A stretch of DNA of 64,000 nucleotides from an uncultured Myxococcales bacterium (GTDB lineage Bacteria > Myxococcota_A > UBA9042), in contig CAIYWC010000137.1 of NCBI GenBank assembly GCA_903929795.1, forward strand, positions 1 to 64,000. Reading direction: 5' to 3'. The translations under genes and the position numbers were made by a program. Within the stretch, counting starts at the first letter, position 1. Every line of letters begins with the position of its first letter. Under the pieces are notes generated by a model. The model was not told the DNA's origin. It worked only from the letters and a program-made list of their open reading frames with translations, and searched no databases. Positions 8,732 to 17,245 of the stretch are shown piece after piece.

Positions 8732-9081
8732 GAGTCGGACCCCGCTTGTGCAACGTAAGATGCGGCTTGCCCGCGTCCGGATGCTACCGCATTCAAGGCC
8801 ACGTGCGTCAATGGGCCAAGCGGCGCGCGGCCGGGAATGCACGTCCGGGATGGCAACCTATACTTGGCAGGCGGTGGGAATGGTCCGGCTGCGTGTAGGA
8901 AAATTTGGCAGAAGCAATGAATCTTCCGCCGATGTCCACGTTCAGTCCCATGGCGCGTCCAAACACCGGCTCGGCGCTGGCGGGACCCTGATGTTCGGGA
9001 AAGGCGCATGAGCTTGACGAGGTCATTCAGAAGGGGCATAGCGCCCGCGGGCAGCGTTTGCGGCCAGGTGAGTATCGCTTG
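8732..9081. promoter_or_regulatory. Divergent intergenic region before czcC
   Basis: About 350 bases separate the leftward small membrane gene from the rightward CzcC-type gene. It must hold promoters for both directions, and possibly a metal-responsive operator, but I see no clear -35/-10 pair or MerR-type dyad that I would defend. No metal-sensing regulator gene is adjacent. Open frames across it have no recognisable domains. Confidence 0.35.
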
Positions 9082-10404
9082 ATGCACGGAAGTTTTCTCA
9101 AAGTTGTGGCCATTCCTTCTTGCCTGCTGGCGTGCCAGATCGCTTGGGCGCAGCCCGGGACGGTGGCGCACGCGTCAGGCCACGCGGGCACAGAGCCGTC
9201 AGCGGCGGTCGTTGACCTTCCGACCGGGCGTTTTTCCGTGGCCCAGGCGGTCGACGCCATGCGCCGCGGGCATCTGTTGCTCCAGGCAGCCAAGGCCAAC
9301 GAACGCGCGGCAGCGGCGGATGTGGTCGGCGCTGGCCTGTGGACCAATCCAGTGGCGGACGCGACCTATGCGCGCAGCGTGGCGAACGCCCAAAACGACC
9401 CCGCCGGTTCGTATGGCATTGGCATCACGCAGTTTCTGGAGACGTCCGGCGCGCCTGATGCGCGGCGCTCTGCGGCCAAGCTGACCGAGAAAGCCGTGGC
9501 GTCCGACAGCGAATTGACGGTGCGCTCGCTGGCTTTTGACGTGGAGACGGCGTGCGTGGCGCTCGCTGCGGCGGCCATGACGGTCCAACTGTATGCGGAC
9601 GCAAACGCGGAGTTGGATCGTGCAAACCAGATCGTGACCTCGCGCGTGCGCGGCGGTGCGGCGCCCCAATACGACGCTTCACGCATTGCGGTCGCTGTGG
9701 CCCAGGCGCGAGCGGCGTTTGCCGATGCACACGCTGACCTGTCGGCCGCGCGCGGTGATTTTGACGTCGCAGTTGGGCCGGAAGCCAAGCAGCTCCCCGG
9801 CCTGCCGGATATCGACCTGTTCGACATTGCGACACCCGCTGCGTTGCCCAGCTTGCTGGACGAGACCGAGCGTCTCCGGCCGGACATCGCGGGCGCGCGG
9901 CAGCGGGCGCAGGCTGCCCAGGCGCAGGTCACCGTGGCGCGGCGCAGTGTGATGCCGGGCTTTTCGCTGCGCGCCGGTGTCTATTTTGGCACGACACCTG
10001 GGGAATTCGGCGGTGAGCTGGGCGTCGGCGTGCCGCTGCCCGTCATCGATCACGGTCAAGGCGCGGTCAGCGCGGCGCTGGCGCGGTCGGAGGTGGCCAC
10101 TGCAATCGCCGATGCCGTCGCGCTGCAGGCGACCCAACGCGTGCGGGCGCTCTACGAGGAAACGCAGCGGCGGCGCGAGAATGTTCGCCTGTATGAAGAG
10201 ACCGGCGTGACGCAAAGTCATGGCATGGTCCAAGAGGCGGAGGCGGGGTACCGCGCGGGCAAGCTCTCGGTGCTGGAGCTTGTGGACGCGTACGTCGCCA
10301 AGCGCGACGCCAAGCTGCGGGCGATTCAGCTCGCGAGCGACGCGCGTCTAGCCGAAGTTCGCCTGCGCCGAGCGGTACAGGCGGGGACGCAATCGGGTCA
10401 GTAG
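9082..10404 (+). CDS. czcC: CzcC-type outer-membrane efflux protein (TolC family)
   Basis: This protein of about 440 residues has a Sec signal peptide ending near AIAWA-QP, then the two long alpha-helical hairpin repeats of outer-membrane efflux proteins (conserved phrases VAQARAAFADAHADLSAARG and AEAGYRAGKLSVLELVDAY). It would form the outer-membrane channel of the adjacent heavy-metal RND pump. Length and position before the adaptor and pump genes fit the czcCBA/cusCBA order. The ATG at 9082 is chosen because the signal peptide begins there; the frame is open for 8 more codons upstream. Confidence 0.8.
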   Translation: MHGSFLKVVAIPSCLLACQIAWAQPGTVAHASGHAGTEPSAAVVDLPTGRFSVAQAVDAMRRGHLLLQAAKANERAAAADVVGAGLWTNPVADATYARSVANAQNDPAGSYGIGITQFLETSGAPDARRSAAKLTEKAVASDSELTVRSLAFDVETACVALAAAAMTVQLYADANAELDRANQIVTSRVRGGAAPQYDASRIAVAVAQARAAFADAHADLSAARGDFDVAVGPEAKQLPGLPDIDLFDIATPAALPSLLDETERLRPDIAGARQRAQAAQAQVTVARRSVMPGFSLRAGVYFGTTPGEFGGELGVGVPLPVIDHGQGAVSAALARSEVATAIADAVALQATQRVRALYEETQRRRENVRLYEETGVTQSHGMVQEAEAGYRAGKLSVLELVDAYVAKRDAKLRAIQLASDARLAEVRLRRAVQAGTQSGQ

Positions 10405-10536
10405 TCGCCGCGCCGGGTGGCCCGACGCGATCGGGTCATCAAGCGCAGTTGTTCGGAGTCCAACCAGAAGTCGCGGTGTGTGGTCCATGAGTTCGGCCAC
10501 CTGTTGCGGCAAAGCCACCATCACGCCAGGCAAAGC

Positions 10537-11664
10537 ATGAATCGCAAGATCCAGATTGATTCCCGTTGGCAGCAGCTGTTCGTCCTCGCCGTGCTGGCGA
10601 CCGGCTGCGAGCGCATCACCGCGCCCGACGTCCCGCCGACCCACGAGCTGCGCAAGGACGGCTCGGTGGTGCTCAAAGGCGGCTCTGCGGCTTTTGTCAA
10701 AGTCGAGACGGTGCAAGCCGCGACGCTGCCGCACTCCCGGACGCTCGTGGCGCACGTCGCGTTCGACGAGCGACGGTTGGCGCAGATCGGTCCGCCGGTC
10801 TCCGGTCGCGTGGCGGCCGTTGACGTCGTGACCGGCGACAAGGTGAAGAAGGGCGACATCTTGCTGACGATTCACTCGCCGGACATCGCGTCGGTGCAGG
10901 CGCAGGTCGCTGAAGCGCGGTCGGCGCGGATTCTCGCTGGCCACACGCTCAAGCGGACGGCATCGCTGGTGCGCGACGGCGCGGCCAGCCAGGCCGAGTT
11001 GCAGCAGGCCGAGGCTGCCCTGCAGCAGGCCGAGGAAGAGGAACACCGCGCGACGCTGTCGCTTTCAGCGGTCGGCGGCGGCGATGGCTCGGCGGATTAC
11101 CACCTGCGCTCGCCGATCGACGGCGTCGTGGTCGATCGCCAGGTCGCAGTTGGCCGGGAAGTGAACGTTGGGCAGGACCAGCCGCTGCTCAGCATCGCGG
11201 ATCTGAGTAAAGTCTGGGTTATCGCGGACTTGTATGAGCAGGACCTCGGTCTCGTCAAGCCCGATGCGCCCGCGACCGTGTTCACGCCCTCGCTGCCGGG
11301 CCAGCAGTTTCCGGGCAAGATTGTCTATGTCGGCGATCTCGTCGACTCCACCACGCGCGCGATCCGGACGCGCATCGAAATCGACAATCCCAACAATATT
11401 CTGCGTCCAGGCATGTTCGCGCAGGCCGTTGTCGAGACCAAGACGGTCAACGCGGTCGACGTGCCCGTCAGTGCCCTGCTGGCGCGGCGCGACGAGTTCT
11501 TCGTCTTCGTGCAGTCGCCGGACGGCAGCTACCACCAGCAAAAGGTCAAGCTCGGCGAGCAGCAGGGCGAGCACGTGACGCTGATCGACGGCGTCAAGCC
11601 GGGCGACAAGCTGGTGACGCAAGGCGCCATCTTGCTCGACGCCGAAGCCAACGAGGCGCTTTAG
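10537..11664 (+). CDS. czcB: CzcB-type RND periplasmic adaptor lipoprotein
   Basis: About 375 residues. A short signal ends in LAVLATGC, so the mature protein is probably lipid-anchored at Cys about 20. The membrane-fusion-protein order follows: barrel-sandwich half (SGRVAAVDVVTGDKVKKGD), a helical hairpin rich in Gln/Glu/Ala (QAELQQAEAALQQAEEEE), the second lipoyl half (LRSPIDGVVVDRQVAVGREV) and the beta-barrel (NILRPGMFAQAVVETK). It bridges the inner-membrane pump and the outer-membrane channel. I see no metal-binding His cluster. It lies 132 bases after czcC; the gap to czcA is filled by repeat copy A. Confidence 0.85.
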   Translation: MNRKIQIDSRWQQLFVLAVLATGCERITAPDVPPTHELRKDGSVVLKGGSAAFVKVETVQAATLPHSRTLVAHVAFDERRLAQIGPPVSGRVAAVDVVTGDKVKKGDILLTIHSPDIASVQAQVAEARSARILAGHTLKRTASLVRDGAASQAELQQAEAALQQAEEEEHRATLSLSAVGGGDGSADYHLRSPIDGVVVDRQVAVGREVNVGQDQPLLSIADLSKVWVIADLYEQDLGLVKPDAPATVFTPSLPGQQFPGKIVYVGDLVDSTTRAIRTRIEIDNPNNILRPGMFAQAVVETKTVNAVDVPVSALLARRDEFFVFVQSPDGSYHQQKVKLGEQQGEHVTLIDGVKPGDKLVTQGAILLDAEANEAL

Positions 11665-11668
11665 TCAT

Positions 11669-11795
11669 GCTGACCTATTTCGGACATCAATCTCTTTGGT
11701 TCAGACCTGTTGCATCTCGGACCGAGACCGCAAGCGTGCACCTTCGGTGGCACGTCGCGGATCCAGAAGGTCTGAACTCGAACTCTGGTCGGAGC
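11669..11795 (+). repeat. Dispersed hairpin repeat, copy A (between czcB and czcA)
   Basis: One of four related elements. The core runs from CAGACCTGTTGCATCTCGGA at 11702 to CGCGGATCC near 11764. Its central hairpin has outer stem GCGTG/CACGT, inner stem CACC/GGTG and a TTC loop. Compared with the other copies the inner stem has an A-T pair where they have T-A, so pairing is kept while bases differ. Upstream it shares GCTGACCTATTTC with copy B. It fills most of the gap between the adaptor and pump genes. Confidence 0.7.
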
Positions 11796-11853
11796 GTCTA
11801 ACTATGCTGGTCCTGACACCTTTCTCCCCCTCGACCCCAATCGGACGGCGCTC

Positions 11854-14800
11854 ATGATCCGCGGAATTGTCGATTTTGCGCTGCGTCAGCGCGTAGTCAT
11901 CCTCATCTCAGCGCTGATTTGCATTGCCCTGGGCATCAACGCGTTCATCCACCTGCCGATCGAGGCGTACCCGGACGTCGCGGACACGTGGGTGCAGATC
12001 ATCACCCAGTGGCCCGGTCACGCGGCTGAGGAAGTCGAGCGGCAGATCACGCTGCCGGCCGAGCGCGTGATGAACGGCGTGCCCAAGCAGTCGTCGCTGC
12101 GCTCGACGTCGATCGCCGGTCTGTCGGTGGTGACGCTGATTTTCGAGGACGGGACCGACAGCTATTTTGCCCGCCAGCAGGTGCTGGAGCGGCTAGGCAG
12201 CATCGACTTGCCGCCGGGCGCGAACAACGACCTGGGGCCGCTGGCGAGTCCCGTGGGCGAAATCCTGCGGTACAACTTGGTGAATTGTGCAGTGACGCGG
12301 ACGGCCGAGTGCTCCGATGACGACGCGAAGGTGCCGCCCAAGCCGCTGAGCGAGCTCAAGGATTTGGAGGAATGGCTGGTCGAGCGCGAGCTGCTCGCGA
12401 CGCCGGGCGTGGCCGACGTGGCAAGTTTTGGCGGAACGCTCAAGCAGTTCCAGGTGCTGCTGAACCCGGCGCTGCTGGCGGCGCACGGCCTGGCGATTCA
12501 GGATGTTCAGGATGCCCTGACGGCGGCGAACGGCAACGCGGGCGGCGGCGTCGTGCGGTTTGGCACGTCTTCGCTCAACGTCCGCGGCATCGGCCTGCTG
12601 ACGCCGGAGCAGATCGCGGACGTGGCGATCTCGCAAAAAGACGGGACGCCGGTGCGCGTGCGCCACGTCGCGCAGGTGCAGGTCGGCTACCAGCCGCGTC
12701 TGGGCCGCGTGTCAATCGACGACGAAAAAGACGTGGTCAAAGCGACCGTGCTGATGCGCAAAGGTGAACAAACCCAGCAGGTTCTGGAGCGACTGCACGT
12801 CCGCATCGACGAGATCAACCAGACCGTCCTGCCGCGCGGCGTCAAGCTGCATCCGCACCACGATCGCACCGAGCTGATGCACCTGACGACGCACACGGTC
12901 ATGGACAATCTGGCCGAAGGCATCGCGCTGGTGACCTTGATTTTGTTCATTTTTCTCGGCAACGTCCGCGCGGCGCTGATCGTCGCGGTGACCATTCCGC
13001 TGTCGCTGCTGATCGCGTTCATCTTCATGGACGCCGCCAAGATTCCCGCCAATCTGCTGTCGATCGGCGCGGTCGATTTCGGCATGATTGTCGATGGTTC
13101 CATCGTGATGGTGGAAAACATTTTTCGATTATTGGCCGAAAAACAGGAGCACGGCGAGAAGTACGACTTGGCGGAGCTGGTGCGCCATGCGTCCAAGGAA
13201 GTCGCGCGGCCGATCGTGTTCGCAATCGCAATCATTGTCACGGCTTATCTGCCCATTTTCACGCTCCAGCGCGTCGAGGGCAAGCTGTTCTCGCCGATGG
13301 CGTGGACGGTCGCGTTCGCGCTGGGCGGCGCGCTCGTGCTGGCGATTACCGTCGTGCCGGTGCTGTGCACGTTCCTGTTTCGCGGAAAGGTCAAGGAATT
13401 CAACAATCCGCTCCTGCAGCTCATGCGCTGGGTGTACCTGCCACTGCTGAAGAAATCTTTGCGGATTCCGCGGTTGGCGTTTCTGATCGCCGCGCTGCTG
13501 ATCGGCGCGGACGCGGTGATGGCCAGCAAGATCGGCTCGGAATTCCTGCCGCACTTGGACGAAGGCGCGCTGTGGGTGCGCGTGTCGATGCCGCTGAATA
13601 TCTCGCTCCCGGAGGCCGAGCGGATGGTCGACGGTCGCCACGAAAATGGCGAAAATATCAGGGGATTGCGCGAAATCCTGCGGGCGTTCCCCGAAGTGCG
13701 GATGATGTCGACGCAGATCGGCCGGCCGGACGACGGCACCGACCCGACCGGCTTCTACAACGCGGAATTCCTGCTGCTTTTGACGGACCACGAGGAGTGG
13801 CGACCGCAATTTCACGGCAACAAGGACCTGCTGATCAGCGCGATGTCGGCCGCGCTGGCGGAGGTGCCGGGCGTGGATGTGGGCTTTTCGCAGCCGATTT
13901 CCGACAACATTGAGGAGGCGGTGTCGGGCGTCAAGGGCCAGCTGTGCCTGAAGATTACCGGCAACGACCTGAACGCGCTGGACGACCTCTCGCGGCGCGC
14001 GGCGCACGCGATGAAGGATGTCGCGGGTATCGAAGACCTCGGTATTTTCAGGGAGTTGGGTCAGTCCAACGTCAACATCGCGATCGCCCGCGAGCGTGCG
14101 GAGCGCTACGGCTTGTCGGTCCAGGACGTGGAGGCGGTCATCGAGGCGGGCGTTGGCGGCAAGCCGGTGACGCAGATCGTGGAAGGCGAACGGCGCCACG
14201 ACTTGGTGGTGCGCTACGCTGAGGACAAGCGCGACAACATTGACGCGATTCGCCGGCTGCCGGTGCCGCTCAAAGAAGGCGTGACGATTCCGCTGGCGAT
14301 GGTCGCGGACGTGACCGTGCAGGGCGGCGCGTCGCGCATTTTCCGCGAGGCCAACCGCCGCTACATCGCCATCAAGTTCAGCGTGCGCGATCGCGATCTC
14401 GGGTCGGCGGTGAACGACGCCCAGGCGGCCGTCGCGAAGGCCGTCAAGCTGCCGTCGGGCTATTCCATGTCCTGGGCCGGCGAGTTCGAGTCCGCGCGCC
14501 GCGCCGGCAAGCGCCTGAGCATCGTGATTCCGGCGACCGTGCTGGTGATCTTTGCGATCTTGCTGATCATGTTCCGGCGGATGCGGGAGTCGTCGATCAT
14601 CCTCGTCAACGTGCTGCTGACGTCGCCGTTTGGCGGCCTGGCAGCGCTGCTGATGACCCACACGAATTTCTCGGTCTCGTCGGGCGTCGGCTTTCTCGCG
14701 CTGTTCGGCGTGTCGGTGCAAACCGGTGTGATTCTCATCGCCTACATCAACGAACTGCGCGCGGAAGGCCTGCACCTGGACGAGGCGATCCTGCGCGCGG

Positions 14801-15075
14801 CCGACCTGCGGCTCCGGCCGGTGACGATGACAGCGCTGGTGGCGACGCTTGGCCTGCTGCCCGCGGCGCTGTCGACCGGCATCGGATCGGATTCGCAGAA
14901 GCCGCTGGCGATCGTCGTCGTGGGCGGCTTGGTGTCCTCGCTGGCGCTGTCGCTGGGGATGCTGCCGCTGCTGTACAAGCTGTTCGCGCCCAAAGATATG
15001 CCTAAGGATTCCGCGTTGTTGCCGCACACCGAGGAGCCGTATCACGAGCCGGAGATGGTCCCGCTGGCGGACTGA
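11854..15075 (+). CDS. czcA: CzcA-type heavy-metal RND efflux pump
   Basis: A 1073-residue inner-membrane pump. N-terminal helix 1 (FALRQRVVILISALICIALG) and PIEAYPDVADTWVQIITQWPG are typical of the heavy-metal efflux branch. The transmembrane helix-4 motif DFGMIVDGSIVMVENI lies near residues 408-423 and carries the acidic residue used for proton relay. Two periplasmic porter blocks alternate with two sets of membrane helices, ending with PVTMTALVATLGLLPAALSTG. A short insert with two cysteines (CAVTRTAEC, about residues 147-155) sits in the first porter region. Substrate could be Zn/Co/Cd or Cu/Ag; I cannot decide. It is the third gene of the operon. Confidence 0.9.
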   Translation: MIRGIVDFALRQRVVILISALICIALGINAFIHLPIEAYPDVADTWVQIITQWPGHAAEEVERQITLPAERVMNGVPKQSSLRSTSIAGLSVVTLIFEDGTDSYFARQQVLERLGSIDLPPGANNDLGPLASPVGEILRYNLVNCAVTRTAECSDDDAKVPPKPLSELKDLEEWLVERELLATPGVADVASFGGTLKQFQVLLNPALLAAHGLAIQDVQDALTAANGNAGGGVVRFGTSSLNVRGIGLLTPEQIADVAISQKDGTPVRVRHVAQVQVGYQPRLGRVSIDDEKDVVKATVLMRKGEQTQQVLERLHVRIDEINQTVLPRGVKLHPHHDRTELMHLTTHTVMDNLAEGIALVTLILFIFLGNVRAALIVAVTIPLSLLIAFIFMDAAKIPANLLSIGAVDFGMIVDGSIVMVENIFRLLAEKQEHGEKYDLAELVRHASKEVARPIVFAIAIIVTAYLPIFTLQRVEGKLFSPMAWTVAFALGGALVLAITVVPVLCTFLFRGKVKEFNNPLLQLMRWVYLPLLKKSLRIPRLAFLIAALLIGADAVMASKIGSEFLPHLDEGALWVRVSMPLNISLPEAERMVDGRHENGENIRGLREILRAFPEVRMMSTQIGRPDDGTDPTGFYNAEFLLLLTDHEEWRPQFHGNKDLLISAMSAALAEVPGVDVGFSQPISDNIEEAVSGVKGQLCLKITGNDLNALDDLSRRAAHAMKDVAGIEDLGIFRELGQSNVNIAIARERAERYGLSVQDVEAVIEAGVGGKPVTQIVEGERRHDLVVRYAEDKRDNIDAIRRLPVPLKEGVTIPLAMVADVTVQGGASRIFREANRRYIAIKFSVRDRDLGSAVNDAQAAVAKAVKLPSGYSMSWAGEFESARRAGKRLSIVIPATVLVIFAILLIMFRRMRESSIILVNVLLTSPFGGLAALLMTHTNFSVSSGVGFLALFGVSVQTGVILIAYINELRAEGLHLDEAILRAADLRLRPVTMTALVATLGLLPAALSTGIGSDSQKPLAIVVVGGLVSSLALSLGMLPLLYKLFAPKDMPKDSALLPHTEEPYHEPEMVPLAD

Positions 15076-15088
15076 CCGCGGCGGTCAG

Positions 15089-15117
15089 GACTCGTGCCAG
15101 GAGAGCTGGCACAAGTC
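15089..15117. terminator. Hairpin after czcA, possible bidirectional terminator
   Basis: A strong stem of GACT, one mismatch, then GTGCCAG, loop GAGAG, CTGGCAC, mismatch and AGTC. It starts 14 bases after the czcA stop, between two convergent genes (czcA and the K+ channel). There is no clear T-run, so it may be a weak terminator or a 3'-end stabilising structure. Confidence 0.5.
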
Positions 15118-15213
15118 CCCAAGCTCTCAGCCGGGTCGCCCGGCGCGCCCGGCTGTCGCGATAAGCGCCGCGACTCAAACATGCCGTGTATCCCCTTGAG
15201 TTTGTTTGTGTCC

Positions 15214-16239
15214 TTAACGCAGCTTCGCGGTGGAGCCTGAACGGCCGAGGACTACGATGCGATCCTCGCGCGTCACCCGCATCTCGGCCGACGGCGGGAA
15301 TTCGACCGAGCCATCCGGGTGCTTCACCGCCACGATCAGCACCTCCGGCGCGCCCCACAGCTTGGTGTCGCGCAACGTCGTGCCGCCGGACTGCAGCAGG
15401 TCGCCGACGCGCAACTCCTCAATTTTCAATTCGTATTCGCCGCGCCGCGTCGCAATGTCCAGCAGGTCCGTCACGTCGGGCTGAACGATCTGCCACCCCA
15501 CCCGGTGGCCCGCCACTGCCGCTGGGCTGAACACGTGATTGGCGCCCGCCCGCTCGAGTTTCTGCAAGGATTTCGGATCGTCGGCCTTGCCGTACAGCAA
15601 GATGTCCGGGTTCAGCTCGCGCGCCGAGAGCGTCAGGAAGACGTTCGCCGCATCGCTGTCCACCGCCGCCACGAGCGCGCGCGCCCGCGTCACGCCCGCG
15701 GCAATGAGCACGTCGTCGTCCTGCGCGTTGCCGGCGACGTGCAGCAGGCCATCGTCCTCCGGCGCTTTGTCCAGCGCGATCGGATCGCGATCGACCACGA
15801 CCACGGGGTGGCCATTTTGCCGCAGCACGGCCACGACTGCGCGCCCCAACCGCCCATAACCACAGACAATTGTGTGATTCTTGATCGTCGCCAAGGAATG
15901 CTTCATCCACCTTCTCCGCCGCGCCGCTTCCCAGCCGCCATGGGCAAAAAACTCCGTCGTCGCTCCCAGCGCGTAGCCCAGCGTGCCCACGCCGCCCAAG
16001 ATGAGCAGAATCGACAGCATGCGCCCCTGCATCGACAGCGGGCGCACCTCGCCGTAGCCGACCGTCGACAGCGTGATCACGGTCATGTAGAACGCGTCGA
16101 ACAGCGGCCACCCTTCCAACAGGTGGTAGCCCAGGGTCCCGCCGCCCAGCAGCAACGCCGCCACGAGCGCCGCCGCCTTGACGGTGCGGACCAGCGCTTG
16201 ATCGCTGTTTGGCAACGGGTTTTGCGGTTCAGTCGGCAC
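15214..16239 (-). CDS. Two-helix potassium channel with RCK (TrkA-N/TrkA-C) domains
   Basis: A 341-residue protein. Residues about 21-40 and 74-94 form two membrane helices flanking a pore loop with the K+ selectivity filter TVGYG at 59-63. A cytoplasmic RCK domain follows: HTIVCGYGRLGRAV (Rossmann loop, 127-132) and VVVVDRDP for nucleotide binding, then a TrkA-C-like tail from about residue 255 (ELKIEELRVGDLL) to the end (REDRIVVLGR). The layout matches prokaryotic ligand-gated channels of the MthK/Kch type. It would conduct K+ across the inner membrane, gated by a nucleotide or ion. It is convergent with czcA and shows no operon partner. Confidence 0.9.
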   Translation of the reverse strand: MPTEPQNPLPNSDQALVRTVKAAALVAALLLGGGTLGYHLLEGWPLFDAFYMTVITLSTVGYGEVRPLSMQGRMLSILLILGGVGTLGYALGATTEFFAHGGWEAARRRRWMKHSLATIKNHTIVCGYGRLGRAVVAVLRQNGHPVVVVDRDPIALDKAPEDDGLLHVAGNAQDDDVLIAAGVTRARALVAAVDSDAANVFLTLSARELNPDILLYGKADDPKSLQKLERAGANHVFSPAAVAGHRVGWQIVQPDVTDLLDIATRRGEYELKIEELRVGDLLQSGGTTLRDTKLWGAPEVLIVAVKHPDGSVEFPPSAEMRVTREDRIVVLGRSGSTAKLR

Positions 16240-16318
16240 GGCATCGGGCCAGCGGCATTTCCGCCGCGCGTCGAGTGTACGAGGCTGGCGCCGATTGGGC
16301 CAACCGTTGAGGAGCGAG

Positions 16319-17143
16319 ATGGTGTTTGTCCCTCACGCAGTCGCAGTCGGTGCGAATTTCGCGACGCTGGATGTTCTTGTTTTGCATGGGATTCTCGGGT
16401 CTGGCCGCAACCTGCGCACTTTTGCCGTGCGTTTGGCGCAGGCGATGCCGGAACTGCGCCTGTGGCTCGTCGATCTGCGCAACCACGGCGATTCCCAAGG
16501 CGCGCCGCCACCGCATACGTTGGACGCGTGCTGTAGCGATCTGGATGCGCTGGTTGCGGCGCGTGGGCTGCGTCCGCGGTGGGTCATCGGGCATTCGTTT
16601 GGCGGCAAAGTCGCTGTCGCATGGACGGGCAGGGCGCCCCCGGGGCTGCAGCGCGCGTGGGTGCTGGACTCGCCGCCGGCGGGCCAGGCGCTGGCGCCCG
16701 ACGCGGCGGGCGACGCAGCGGACAACGTGGAGCGCGTGATCGCGACGCTGCGGCAGATCCCGCAGCCGTTGGCGACGCGTCAGGACGTGGTGGCGCAGTT
16801 TCGCCAGCGCGGCTTTCCCGACAGCATCGGCCAGTGGATGACGACCAACGTGCGCCAGACAAGCGCCGGGTATCGCTGGGTTTTTGACCTCGACGCCATC
16901 GACGAGATGCTGGCCAGCTACCTGGCGACGGACACCTGGCCGATCCTCGAGGCGCCACCGCCGGGCGTACGCATCGACGTCATCCGCGCCGAGCGATCGC
17001 GCCGCTGGCCGCCCGAAGTGCTGGCGCGCTTCGCCGCGATCAACAACGGCCGCACACATTTGCACATGCTGCCCGACTCCGGCCACTGGCTTCACGTCGA
17101 GCGAACAGACGCGCTGGTGGCCTTGATGGTCGCGCTGCGCTGA
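16319..17143 (+). CDS. Alpha/beta hydrolase
   Basis: About 274 residues with the alpha/beta-hydrolase core: VLVLHGILGSGRN provides the oxyanion-hole HG, DLRNHGDS follows as the usual post-beta loop, and WVIGHSFGGKVA carries the nucleophile Ser at about residue 93. Late MLPDSGHWLHVERTD gives the catalytic His. The sequence order resembles the YbfF/esterase branch rather than dehalogenases. Substrate unknown. TTGAGGAG 7 bases upstream decides the ATG at 16319. It is divergent from the K+ channel gene and precedes the Cys-rich lipoprotein by about 100 bases. Confidence 0.85.
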   Translation: MVFVPHAVAVGANFATLDVLVLHGILGSGRNLRTFAVRLAQAMPELRLWLVDLRNHGDSQGAPPPHTLDACCSDLDALVAARGLRPRWVIGHSFGGKVAVAWTGRAPPGLQRAWVLDSPPAGQALAPDAAGDAADNVERVIATLRQIPQPLATRQDVVAQFRQRGFPDSIGQWMTTNVRQTSAGYRWVFDLDAIDEMLASYLATDTWPILEAPPPGVRIDVIRAERSRRWPPEVLARFAAINNGRTHLHMLPDSGHWLHVERTDALVALMVALR

Positions 17144-17245
17144 CAGCAATGTCAGGCACATTTGTGAGGATTTGCGAATACCACCCCGGCGCGTATGCTT
17201 CACGTCATTCGGCTGCCTGCGGGCGGTGGCCATCCAGGAGACAAC

